A stretch of 12,536 bases of DNA, from NCBI GenBank assembly GCA_964490325.1, contig CAZBBX010000046.1, forward strand, positions 1 through 12,536. Direction: 5' to 3'. Of the stretch, positions 5,385-12,536 are shown piece after piece. The translations under genes and the position numbers were made by a program. The DNA is from DAOPJM01 sp964490325. Lineage in GTDB: Bacteria > Bacillota > Clostridia > Christensenellales > CAG-138. The notes beneath the pieces were generated by a model. It worked only from the letters and a program-made list of their open reading frames with translations, was not told the origin of the DNA and made no database searches. Position 1 is the stretch's first letter. Each line of letters starts with the position of its first letter.

Positions 5385-6611
5385 CTATGAGATATAGCGC
5401 AGCGGGTTGTAGGGAATGCCGTTGATAAGCAGCTCGTAATGGAAGGTGGTCTTCACGTTCTCGTCGCCCTTGAGGTAGGCGACGGTCGCGCCATTTTCCA
5501 CGCGCTGCCACAGCTCAACGTTGATATTTGAGCAATGGGTCAGGCGGGAAACAAAGCCGCCCTCGTCATGCAGGATGTCGATGACAAAGCCGTAAGCGCC
5601 GCGTTCGCCGCAATAGATCACTACGCCGTCGGCGGGAGCGACAATGCGCGCATTTGCGGTCGCCTCATAGTCCACGCCGTTGTGCATCGTTCCGCGGCGC
5701 ATACCAAAGTAGGAGCGGATCTTGCCGTTGATGGGGCGTTCGGGCTTTGTGGACAGGGTGGGGCCGGTCTCGCCTTCGTTGCGGCCCGGCTCCTCGTTTG
5801 GATGCTTGGAGGTATAGGTGCCCAGCGTCACCGAGGCGGCGGTGCCGACCTGTACGGGAAAGCGGTTGGTCTCGGTGGCGGACAGCTCGCGCCCACCGCG
5901 CTCCACCGTTTCGGTGTAGACAAGCACCGTGTCGGGGCAGCCCAACGTGAGTAGGCGGCTGCCAACGGGCAGGGCGTCGCTGACGGCGCTGACGGCCTCG
6001 CGCTCGGCCGATACCACGCTGCAGCGTGCGATGGTGCGGGTGACGGGGATGCGGGTGGGATCCTGCACGAGGGCAAGATAGGCCTCGTCATAGCTGAGCG
6101 CATTGGCGCCCTCCTGGGCGGGGCTTAGGCTCAGCTCCTGCGCGTAGGCAGCGCGGATGAGCCATTCGTTGGCTTCCAAGCCTTCGTAAGCGGCATACTG
6201 CAAGTAGGTCTCCAACAGCTGCCTTGCCGCCTCGTCGCTTTCGACCACCAAGAGCGTGGTTCCCTTGCTCATGATGGCCGCGGCGTTCGACTTTGGTGCA
6301 GCAATGTTCAGGGGAACGGCGGTGGGCGCAGGGGTGAGCAGGATGCTCTGCGGCGTGGGTTCGGGGGTGGGGGAGGGCGTTGCAGGCGCTTGCGTGATCC
6401 CCCATTTGGGCTGCGGATCGGACAAGAGACCGATCAAAAGCGAGGAGAGCAGGATGCACAGGGCGACAAGACCAAACAGAACGGGGGCGATCGCACGCGC
6501 AGCCTTCGGCGAACCCGCCTTAACGGGACGCTTGCGTGCAGCGCGTTTCTGCTTTATGGGAGGGGCGTCCTTGGACGCCGCCTGTTTTGGAGGAGTTTGC
6601 TTCTTGGGCAT
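5385..6611 (-). CDS. membrane-anchored G5/M23 (LytM-type) protein, catalytic His replaced
   Basis: Cell-wall-associated protein of the G5-M23 architecture common in Clostridia; 408 residues. A Lys/Arg/Pro-rich cytoplasmic N-terminus (1-39) precedes one membrane segment (about 41-64) and a Pro/Thr-rich wall spacer (66-100). Next come a helical region (110-185), a G5-like segment (about 186-265, with VYTETVERGGRELS) and a C-terminal M23/LytM fold (about 292-408). Zinc ligands H310 and D314 (HNGVD) and H391 are present, as is H359 (LTHCS). The first His of the usual HxH motif, a catalytic residue in LytM, is T389 (TFHYE), so peptidase activity is doubtful. It could act as an activator or structural LytM factor, as SpoIIQ-type proteins do. 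The ATG directly follows the tsaD stop (TAAATG), with GGGAGG inside the tsaD end. No clear terminator follows. Confidence 0.87.
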   Translation of the reverse strand: MPKKQTPPKQAASKDAPPIKQKRAARKRPVKAGSPKAARAIAPVLFGLVALCILLSSLLIGLLSDPQPKWGITQAPATPSPTPEPTPQSILLTPAPTAVPLNIAAPKSNAAAIMSKGTTLLVVESDEAARQLLETYLQYAAYEGLEANEWLIRAAYAQELSLSPAQEGANALSYDEAYLALVQDPTRIPVTRTIARCSVVSAEREAVSAVSDALPVGSRLLTLGCPDTVLVYTETVERGGRELSATETNRFPVQVGTAASVTLGTYTSKHPNEEPGRNEGETGPTLSTKPERPINGKIRSYFGMRRGTMHNGVDYEATANARIVAPADGVVIYCGERGAYGFVIDILHDEGGFVSRLTHCSNINVELWQRVENGATVAYLKGDENVKTTFHYELLINGIPYNPLRYIS

Positions 6612-7679
6612 TTAAGCCTCCCGTGTGTTTGCGGTGATATCCAAATAGGGGATGGCGTTAAGATCCAAGTCACTGCGTTGTCCCGCCATCAGCAGGTAGT
6701 AGCCCGCCGAGCCGATCATGGCGGCGTTGTCGGTACAGTACTTCAGGTCGGGACAGTAGAAGGGCAGTCCCTTCTTCCTGCATTTTTGCGCCAGCATGGC
6801 GCGCAGAGCCCCGTTTGCGGACACGCCTCCCGCCAACGCCAGCTTGCTCTTTGCGGCTCGAACCGCCTTGTCGGAAAGGATGTCGCAGACCGCCTGCTGA
6901 AACGAAGCGGCGACATCGGGTCGGGACAGGGGCGATCCCGTCTGCTCCGCCTTATGCACTAAGTTGATGACGGCGGTCTTCAGCCCTGAAAAGCTCATGT
7001 CGAAGGAATCGCTTGCGTTGAATGCAGAGTGGAACACGAACGCGTGGGGATCTCCGTCCTTGGCGAGGCGTTCCAGCTCGGGGCCGCCGGGATAGGGCAG
7101 ACCCAGTACGCGCGCGATCTTGTCAAAGGCCTCTCCCGCCGCGTCGTCGCGGGTGCGTCCGATCAGGCGGTAGCGGTCATAGTCCTCCACCTCCACGATG
7201 TGGCTGTGTCCGCCGGAGGCCACAAGGCAGGTGAAGGGGGGCGTCAGTTCGGGATAGGTCAGATAGTTCGCCGCAATATGCCCCATGATGTGGTGTGTGC
7301 CCACAAGGGGCAGCCCCGTGGCAAACGCCAAGCCCTTGGCGCAGCTCACGCCCACCAGCAGCGCACCGACTAAGCCGGGGCCGTGGGTGACGGCAATGGC
7401 GTCTATCTCGTTTAGGCTAAGCTCCGCCTCGTCCAGAGCCGCCTGTACGGTGGGACCGACCTGATCGACATGGTTGCGGCTTGCCAGCTCGGGCACCACG
7501 CCGCCAAAGCGTCGATGCAGGGGGATCTGCGTGTAGACGGCGCTGCCAAGCACCTCTCGTCCGTCGCGCACAACGGCAGCAGCGGTCTCGTCGCAGGAGC
7601 TTTCAATGGCCAACAGGGTCGCGTGACCCGCTTTGCGCAGCGCATCGGCGCGCAGCGCGGCCTCCTCGCTATAGCGCAT
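6612..7679 (-). CDS. tsaD: tRNA N6-adenosine threonylcarbamoyltransferase TsaD
   Basis: Transfers threonylcarbamoyl from TC-AMP to A37 of ANN-decoding tRNAs (t6A), acting with TsaB and TsaE, which are not in this window. The 355-residue protein has the ASKHA fold with the opening strand LLAIESSCDET (22-32), PELASRNH (63-70), the metal-binding HxxxH at H130/H134 (HIMGH), the glycine-rich GGVSANGALR (284-293) and the metal ligand D317 in YCTDNAAMIG. The start at 7679 gives an 11-base overlap with the upstream gene stop and has GGAG nine bases away; an ATG 45 bases further upstream would add 15 residues with no family match. Tight coupling to both neighbours suggests translational linkage. All expected motifs are present. 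Confidence 0.95.
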   Translation of the reverse strand: MRYSEEAALRADALRKAGHATLLAIESSCDETAAAVVRDGREVLGSAVYTQIPLHRRFGGVVPELASRNHVDQVGPTVQAALDEAELSLNEIDAIAVTHGPGLVGALLVGVSCAKGLAFATGLPLVGTHHIMGHIAANYLTYPELTPPFTCLVASGGHSHIVEVEDYDRYRLIGRTRDDAAGEAFDKIARVLGLPYPGGPELERLAKDGDPHAFVFHSAFNASDSFDMSFSGLKTAVINLVHKAEQTGSPLSRPDVAASFQQAVCDILSDKAVRAAKSKLALAGGVSANGALRAMLAQKCRKKGLPFYCPDLKYCTDNAAMIGSAGYYLLMAGQRSDLDLNAIPYLDITANTREA

Positions 7680-8922
7680 GGGTCTCGTCTCCGTCGTCCG
7701 TGGGTGCAGCGGGCTTGTCGTCAACGGAGGCGTCCGCCTTGGGAGCCGCTGCTTCCGCTGCGGGCTTCGTATCGGCAGCGTTCGCCTTTATAGTCGCAGT
7801 ATCGGCGTTGTCCTTGGCGCTCTGCGGCTTTTCAGCCCCGTCCGCCTTTTTAGGCGTATCGTCGGCGTCGCCATCGGCGACCTTCTGCTTCTTTGCCTCG
7901 TCCTCGTCCGCGGGCTTCGTCTCACGGTACGGCCTGTTGCTGCGATCCATGCGCACAGGTTCGGGCGCGGCAGGCGTTTCGCCATCGTAGCTGTCGGTAT
8001 AGGGGTCGAAGGGCGAGGCAGGCTCGCTCTCCTCCTTGCCGAAGGTCTCCACATCCTCGCGAATGGCCTTCTCCCGTTCGTAGGCCTCGTCAAAGCGTCC
8101 CCGCATGCGCACGGGCATGTTCTGCCGCTTATGCACGGCTAAAAGGTCGGGGCCGTCCTCTACGGGCTTGGGCTGGGCGTCCCGTATCGCTTGCTCCGCC
8201 GCCAGATCCGCCTCGCTGTACTTGATGGCGCTGCGGCGGCGGCTCCTGCGTGCAAACAGGATGGCAACGAGCAGCAGTACAACAAGACCCGCCAGCGCAT
8301 ACAGCACGGCGCGCAGCACCAGTGCGGAGAACAGCTCCTCCGGCAGCATGGTGATCATCATGGAGTTGCCGGGCAGCAGCCAAGTGTCCGTCCCGGGAAA
8401 GAGGATGCGATGCACCAGCGTCCAAAAGCTTGTAAAGTTCAGTCCCGCCCAGGTGCCGAGGAAGGCTGCAAAGAACCCGAACACGGCGGCGCCGTAGAGC
8501 GTGCCGCGGCCGAACACGCCGCCTGCGTCCTTGGGGCAGATGAGCACGCCCATCATATACAGCAGGGCTGCAACGACCAGTCCCGCGTTGCGAGCCGTAC
8601 GGCATAGCTGCCAAAGTGCGCGCACATCGACCATGTGGACGTGTTCGATCTCCAGGGAGTACAGCTCCATGGACTCGCCGTTTTTGACGACGGTCAGGTC
8701 GATGCTGTCCACGCGGCCGTACATGTAGTCGATGAGGCGTTGGATGCCCGCCGACAGCGTGCTGATGTCCAAGCCCGTCTTCTCATCCAACTTGAGGGTC
8801 TTGAACTCCTGCTCGTAAAAGGTCGTGTCGCCTGCGGCGATCTGGATGCAGGTGAACAGGATGCAGAGAATCAGCAAAAAAGCGGCGATGGCGGTCAGGG
8901 TCGTAGCGATAGCCTTGCGCAT
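7669..8922 (-). CDS. DUF1461 (TIGR01906-type) integral membrane protein with long charged tail
   Basis: Function unknown. The first ~235 of 417 residues match the DUF1461 membrane protein family: TM1 at about 8-28, an extracytoplasmic loop with TFYEQEF (34-40) and HMVDVRALW (96-104), TM2 about 112-129, TM3 about 142-163, the loop FTSFWTLVHRILFPG (163-177) with NSMMITMLPEELF (186-198), and TM4 about 202-224. RRSRRR (225-230) then anchors a cytoplasmic side. Family members are usually about 200-250 residues; here a further ~185-residue tail is low-complexity, rich in Ala, Asp, Lys, Glu and Pro, and probably disordered. The start at 8922 has AGGAGG 8 bases upstream. It lies 17 bases after the nucleoside kinase and overlaps tsaD by 11 bases. 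The family call rests on remembered motifs. Confidence 0.82.
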   Translation of the reverse strand: MRKAIATTLTAIAAFLLILCILFTCIQIAAGDTTFYEQEFKTLKLDEKTGLDISTLSAGIQRLIDYMYGRVDSIDLTVVKNGESMELYSLEIEHVHMVDVRALWQLCRTARNAGLVVAALLYMMGVLICPKDAGGVFGRGTLYGAAVFGFFAAFLGTWAGLNFTSFWTLVHRILFPGTDTWLLPGNSMMITMLPEELFSALVLRAVLYALAGLVVLLLVAILFARRSRRRSAIKYSEADLAAEQAIRDAQPKPVEDGPDLLAVHKRQNMPVRMRGRFDEAYEREKAIREDVETFGKEESEPASPFDPYTDSYDGETPAAPEPVRMDRSNRPYRETKPADEDEAKKQKVADGDADDTPKKADGAEKPQSAKDNADTATIKANAADTKPAAEAAAPKADASVDDKPAAPTDDGDETHAL

Positions 8923-8939
8923 GGGCAGACCCTCCTTTC

Positions 8940-10664
8940 TCAGCGATAGAAGCTGTTGCCGCCGACGAACTCCCGCAGGATGCTGGTGGGCGGTATCTCG
9001 TCGTCCACGTCGGCGACCTTGATGTAGTTGAGGAACTTGATGATGGAACGGACCTCATCGTAGCAGGGACTTTCGGGCTGGACGGTCTTGAGCAGGGGAT
9101 AGATACGCTTTTTAAGCACCGCCAGTTCGTAGACGAGAGCGGAGTTAAAGATGTCGTCCGCGCCCTCCTGGTAGGGGAAGATCCAGCGCGCCTCGCCTGC
9201 GCGCACGCTGTCCCACATCAGCAGCGTCCGTTCGAGCGACGCTCCCCGCGTCTCGTAATCGCGCACCATGCGCCGTAAAAGGCGCACGTCCGTGGTGGGG
9301 ATGCGGTTGTGGTCGTCATAGTTCAGGGTGGTCAGCGCCGAGATATACAGGCGGAAGACCAGTGCGTGATCGATGCGCGGGGTCAGCAGGGCGGGGTTGA
9401 GCGCGTGCAGACCCTCGATGACAAGGACGGTGTCCTCGTCCATGCACACGAAATGTCCGTTCATCTCGCGGCAGCCCGTCTTGAAGTTGAAGAAGGGGAT
9501 CTCCACCCGTTCGCCGTTCAGCAGCGCCTCCAGATCGGCGTTGAACTGCGGCACATCGATGGTGTTGATATGCTCCAGATCCACCTTGCCGTTCTCGTCG
9601 GGCAGCACCAGACGGCGGTCAATGTAGTAATCGTCCAAGGACAGCAGCACGGGGCTCTTGCCCAATACGCGCAGCTGTACGGCAAGACGGTTGGCGCTGG
9701 TGGTCTTGCCGGAGCTGGAGGGTCCCGCGATCAAGACGGCCTTTGCCCCGCGCTGAACGATCTCGCCCGAGATCTCGGCAAAGCGCCGCTCATGCAGCGC
9801 CTCGTTGACGCGGATCAGCTCGCGGATGTGACCGCTCTCCACAAGGTCGTTGAGGTCGGCGATGCAGGTGCAGTGCATCAGCTCGCCCCAGCGGTCGCTT
9901 TGGCGGAACACGGCGGTGAAGTTGGGGGAGTAGACATAGCGCGCAGCCGTATTGGGCTCGTCATCCTGCGGCCGCAGCAGGAACAGCCCCTCGGCATGAT
10001 ACTGCAGATCGAACACCGGCACATAGCCCGTCGACGGCGCCATCTCGCCGTAAAAATAGTCCGCGTAGTCCCCGTGGCGGTACACGTCGAAGTAGGTGAA
10101 CTGCCGCCACTCCAAAAGGCGGACCTTGTCGGTCTGCCCATCGCGGGTGAACAGCTCGATGGCTTCGTCGATGTCCAGCCGCTTGCGCTCCAAGCGATAA
10201 TCGGCGGCAACGATGGCACGGCAGCGATCGCGCAAAAGATCGACCTCGCCTGCCGTCAGCGGAAACTCCTTTTCCACGGTGATGAACAGCCCCGCGCCGA
10301 TGGCGTAGTTGACCTTCACCCGCGCTTTGGGCATTAGCTCACGCACGGCAAGGAAGAACACAAAGAGCATCGTGCGCTCATACACGCGCTTGCCGCGGTC
10401 GTCGCTGTAGCGGATCAAGCGGATCTTGCCCTCGCTGCGGCGGATGGCGCGGCGGGTGCGGAAGCGCACGGCGTCCTCGCCGCTCTCCAGATCCACGCTG
10501 CGCACGGGAACATAGCCGAGGGTGAACACCTCGCCCGCTATCTCGGCGGCCAAAGGACGCTCCGAAAGCCGTTCTCGATCCAGCCCCAGTCTTTTTACCA
10601 TATCGGCAAGGCTTTCGCCCACCTGCGGTACGGCGCGTACGCCGTCCAGTGTCAATTCCTGCAT
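8940..10664 (-). CDS. nucleoside kinase with ThrRS-like TGS/SAD N-terminus and uridine kinase domain
   Basis: Predicted ATP/GTP-dependent phosphorylation of a nucleoside, probably uridine/cytidine salvage; 574 residues. The N-terminus resembles a TGS domain (1-60) followed by a segment aligning with the ThrRS second additional domain (about 95-185; VRELMPKARVKVNYAIGAGL). The editing HxxxH pair is absent, with R97 and F101 in those places. The C-terminal P-loop kinase (about 305-540) has Walker A GPSSSGKT (314-321), LSLDDYYIDR (341-350) and the Walker B-like VLVIEGLHALNP (413-424). This fusion is widespread in Clostridia. ATG 10664 is preferred; a TTG five codons earlier would overlap the pyrophosphatase stop. 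It has a G-rich ribosome site (GGGGGT) formed by the end of the upstream gene and starts 5 bases after it. The true nucleoside substrate cannot be read from sequence. Confidence 0.9.
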   Translation of the reverse strand: MQELTLDGVRAVPQVGESLADMVKRLGLDRERLSERPLAAEIAGEVFTLGYVPVRSVDLESGEDAVRFRTRRAIRRSEGKIRLIRYSDDRGKRVYERTMLFVFFLAVRELMPKARVKVNYAIGAGLFITVEKEFPLTAGEVDLLRDRCRAIVAADYRLERKRLDIDEAIELFTRDGQTDKVRLLEWRQFTYFDVYRHGDYADYFYGEMAPSTGYVPVFDLQYHAEGLFLLRPQDDEPNTAARYVYSPNFTAVFRQSDRWGELMHCTCIADLNDLVESGHIRELIRVNEALHERRFAEISGEIVQRGAKAVLIAGPSSSGKTTSANRLAVQLRVLGKSPVLLSLDDYYIDRRLVLPDENGKVDLEHINTIDVPQFNADLEALLNGERVEIPFFNFKTGCREMNGHFVCMDEDTVLVIEGLHALNPALLTPRIDHALVFRLYISALTTLNYDDHNRIPTTDVRLLRRMVRDYETRGASLERTLLMWDSVRAGEARWIFPYQEGADDIFNSALVYELAVLKKRIYPLLKTVQPESPCYDEVRSIIKFLNYIKVADVDDEIPPTSILREFVGGNSFYR

Positions 10665-10669
10665 AAAAT

Positions 10670-12283
10670 TTACCCCCAAAGTACGGAGAGTGCGGGCACG
10701 ACCTGCTTCTTGCGCGAGATGACGCCCGCCAAAAATACGGCGTTATTTTCGATCTTTACGTTGAAGGCCTGCTCCACGGTGGCAACGTCGCCCACCACCA
10801 GAAGCAGTGTGCCCTCCTTGAGCACGTCCGTGAGCATCATCAGCAGCATCTCATAGCCGCGCGCACTGCGCTCCGCCTCAAGGATCTTGAGGATCTCGTC
10901 ACGCCGCGCATCGAACTCACCGCTGTCGGTGCAGGTGATCTGCCCGATGCCAAAGACGTGTCCCGCGATCTGGAACTGCTTGAAGTCGGAAAACAGAAGA
11001 CTCTTTAGGTCGTGTCCCGCCGTGCCGTTGGCGGAGAAGATCTCACGTCCCAGCTCGTCCAAGGACAGCCCCGCTATGCGCGCCATGCGCTCCGCCATCA
11101 CGCGGTCACGCTCCGTGCAGGTGGGGGATTTGAACTGGATGGTGTCGGACACGATGCCCGCCGCCAGCAGTCCCGCTACCTTCTTGGCGGGCATGACGCC
11201 GCGCTCCTGATACATGGAGGCGATGATGGTGCAGGTCGCGCCCACAGGCTCGTTGCGAACATAGACGGGGGCGACGGTCTGCACATCGGCAAGGCGGTGG
11301 TGGTCGATGATCTCCAATATATCGGCCTGCTCCAATCCGGGGATGGACTGCACCAGCTCGTTGTGATCGACTAAAACGACCTTCTTGCGGTTGGGACGCA
11401 GCAGATGGTAGCGGGACAGCGTCCCCGCAACATGCTCCGTTTCGTCTAAGATGGGATAGCTGCGGTAGCGCGACTTGAGGGTCAGCTCGCGCACCTCGTC
11501 CACATAATCGGAAAGGTGAAAGCTGACCAACTCCTCGGTGTGCGCCACGCGGCTGACGGGAATGGATTGGATGAGCAGCCGCGCTGCACGATACGCGTCG
11601 AGCGGGGTGGCGATGATGACCGTGTCGCCGCTGCCGCAAAAGGCGCTCTCATCGATCTGCGATTCACAGATGATCACGCAGGACGCCTTGCAGCGGAAGG
11701 CCTCCTGCAGGGTGGACGGTTCGTTGCCTGTCAAGACGATGGCGCCGTTGGGAAAGCCCAGCGTGGCCTTTTCGGTCTTGGGCAGGGCAATGACCAGCTC
11801 GCCCGAAACATCCGTGACGGGGACGCTGCTCCACAGCTGCCCGTCCAGTGAGGAGACCAGATTGAACAGGGGCACGGCCGTGAGGCGGGCATTTTCCACA
11901 AAGGTCAGGTCGTAGGCGGCAATGTCGGCGGCGGTGACCATGCCGAACAGCTTGCCGTCGTCGTCCGCAACGGGGAGGGCGGAGGAATGCTCCGCGTCCA
12001 GCTGCATGGTGTCGAACGCCCGATGCACCGTGACGGAGCAGCCCAGCACGGGGGGGTGGTCGTAGTTGAGATCCTTCACCTGCGTTTTGACGTTGTACAG
12101 GCGCAGGGGGGGCTTGGCGTCGAACAGATCCAGTATGTGCTGGGTCTCGTCGCTCAGTTCACCGATGCGCGCCGCAACGTACTGTCGGTCGCCCAGCTCC
12201 CCGCGCAGCGCGGCGTAGGCGATGGCGGATACGATGGAATCGGTATCGGGGTTCTTATGCCCTGTGATATAGACGGGTTCCAT
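10670..12283 (-). CDS. Mn-dependent inorganic pyrophosphatase with CBS-DRTGG-CBS regulatory insert
   Basis: Hydrolyses pyrophosphate to phosphate in the cytoplasm (family II, DHH superfamily); 537 residues, normal for the regulated subfamily. The catalytic DHH domain is split: GHKNPDTDS (8-16) gives ligands H9, D13 and D15; after the insert come VDHNE (305-309), IDHHR (326-330) and VSDT (378-381) with D380. The insert holds CBS1 (about 65-125, PVADDDGKLFGMVTAADI), a DRTGG-like domain (about 140-240) and CBS2 (about 245-297). The DHHA2 domain (about 405-535) ends with substrate-binding SRKKQ (523-527). Characterised relatives are inhibited by AMP/ADP and activated by diadenosine polyphosphates through these CBS sites; I infer the same here. 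The start has AGGAGG 7 bases upstream. First gene of the operon, with an extended -10 promoter ahead. Confidence 0.95.
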   Translation of the reverse strand: MEPVYITGHKNPDTDSIVSAIAYAALRGELGDRQYVAARIGELSDETQHILDLFDAKPPLRLYNVKTQVKDLNYDHPPVLGCSVTVHRAFDTMQLDAEHSSALPVADDDGKLFGMVTAADIAAYDLTFVENARLTAVPLFNLVSSLDGQLWSSVPVTDVSGELVIALPKTEKATLGFPNGAIVLTGNEPSTLQEAFRCKASCVIICESQIDESAFCGSGDTVIIATPLDAYRAARLLIQSIPVSRVAHTEELVSFHLSDYVDEVRELTLKSRYRSYPILDETEHVAGTLSRYHLLRPNRKKVVLVDHNELVQSIPGLEQADILEIIDHHRLADVQTVAPVYVRNEPVGATCTIIASMYQERGVMPAKKVAGLLAAGIVSDTIQFKSPTCTERDRVMAERMARIAGLSLDELGREIFSANGTAGHDLKSLLFSDFKQFQIAGHVFGIGQITCTDSGEFDARRDEILKILEAERSARGYEMLLMMLTDVLKEGTLLLVVGDVATVEQAFNVKIENNAVFLAGVISRKKQVVPALSVLWG

Positions 12284-12327
12284 GCCGTGCCTCCTAACTT
12301 TTATTCCACACGTTACCTTGAATATTC

Positions 12328-12356
12328 AGTATAGCAGAAAACCCGTAAAAGGGCAA
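12328..12356 (-). promoter_or_regulatory. promoter of the pyrophosphatase-kinase-DUF1461-tsaD-M23 operon
   Basis: On the minus strand TTGCCC (12356-12351) and TATACT (12333-12328) are 17 bases apart, with TGC before the -10 (extended form). The predicted start is about 38 nt before the pyrophosphatase ATG. No other convincing promoter was seen before the five genes downstream, whose spacings are too small to hold one. Confidence 0.72.
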
Positions 12357-12393
12357 TCCCGACGCAACAAAAAGGGGTCAAGTACAGGAAGCG

Positions 12394-12416
12394 AAAAAAA
12401 CGAAAAAAGCAAAAAA
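12394..12416 (+). promoter_or_regulatory. phased A-tracts upstream of the tRNA promoter (UP-element-like)
   Basis: Three A-tracts of 7, 6 and 6 bases (12394-12400, 12403-12408, 12411-12416) recur every 8-9 bases, ending 17 bases before the -35 element. A-rich DNA here is typical of UP elements or intrinsic curvature that boosts stable-RNA promoters. The rest of 12357-12433 shows no gene. Confidence 0.5.
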
Positions 12417-12433
12417 TATTTCCCGCGAACATG

Positions 12434-12462
12434 TTGACTTTTATTTTCGGATGATGTATATT
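12434..12462 (+). promoter_or_regulatory. tRNA-Pro promoter
   Basis: TTGACT (12434-12439) and TATATT (12457-12462) are separated by 17 bases. The expected start near 12469 lies about 23 nt before the tRNA 5' end, leaving a short 5' leader for RNase P to remove. Confidence 0.78.
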
Positions 12463-12491
12463 GAACAAGTCGCGAAAAGAAGTGTGCCTGA

Positions 12492-12536
12492 CGGGGTGTA
12501 GCGCAGTCCGGTAGCGCACGTGCTTTGGGAGCATGG
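12492..12536 (+). tRNA. tRNA-Pro(UGG), 5' part, cut by window end
   Basis: The sequence begins with the acceptor strand CGGGGTG. The D-stem GCGC/GCGC encloses AGTCCGGTA, followed by the anticodon stem CGTGC/GCATG (one G-T pair) around the loop TTTGGGA. The anticodon TGG at 12526-12528 reads proline CCN codons, and the CGGGGTGTAGCGCAG opening is typical of bacterial tRNA-Pro. Only the first 45 nt are inside the window; the variable loop, T-arm and 3' acceptor strand lie beyond. It may head a tRNA cluster. Confidence 0.93.

Noticed and set aside
7680..7724. Earlier tsaD start adding 15 residues
   Set aside because: The added segment has no family match and would lengthen the overlap with the upstream gene to 56 bases; ATG 7679 has a GGAG site.
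9309..10337. Long plus-strand open frame opposite the nucleoside kinase
   Set aside because: Antisense shadow; the kinase motifs on the minus strand are unequivocal.
12313..12534. Minus-strand open frame over the tRNA and its promoter
   Set aside because: It overlaps a recognisable tRNA and two promoters and is rich in Phe and Arg from the A-tracts; there is no coding evidence.

Overview
The window reads as a GC-rich chromosomal stretch of a Gram-positive, anaerobic gut- or rumen-type Clostridia member. The reasons are a PerR-like repressor paired with rubrerythrin, a dockerin-bearing secreted nuclease, a clostridial CBS-domain pyrophosphatase, a nucleoside kinase with a ThrRS-like N-terminus, and strong GGAGG ribosome sites with sigma-A type promoters. 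The exact taxon is inference; I cannot name a genus.

Layout, left to right. Positions 1-2843 hold a minus-strand tRNA synthetase pair, argS followed one base later by serS. serS runs off toward the left edge and meets an in-frame stop before class II motif 3; the first ~60 bases are a short degenerate repeat, so this edge is either a broken gene or a contig-end artefact. A divergent intergenic region (2844-2984) carries back-to-back promoters for argS and for the only plus-strand protein gene, a secreted endonuclease I family nuclease with a Thr/Pro linker and a C-terminal dockerin (2985-4166). Two facing terminators (4195-4262) separate it from the minus-strand perR-rbr oxidative-stress operon (4287-5274), whose promoter carries a perfect 7-1-7 inverted repeat that looks like the PerR operator.

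From 12283 down to 5385 lies one tightly packed minus-strand operon: CBS/DRTGG-regulated family II pyrophosphatase, nucleoside kinase, a DUF1461 membrane protein with a long charged tail, tsaD (tRNA t6A synthesis) and a membrane-anchored G5/M23 LytM-type protein. Spacings are 5 bp, 17 bp, an 11-bp overlap and 0 bp, behind a single recognisable promoter at 12328-12356. No clear terminator separates it from the perR promoter downstream. The right edge has a divergent strong promoter with upstream A-tracts that drives a tRNA-Pro(UGG), cut by the window end.

Functionally the window is mostly housekeeping: aminoacylation, tRNA modification, pyrophosphate removal, nucleoside salvage, peroxide defence and cell-wall work. 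I found no CRISPR array, transposase, phage gene or defence island, and no clearly new multi-gene system. The points most worth a second look are the SISH in place of HIGH in ArgRS, the missing catalytic histidine in the M23 protein, the dockerin-tagged nuclease, and the serS break with its repeats. No stretch longer than 300 bases lacks a gene; the longest is 12284-12491 (two divergent promoters and A-tracts).
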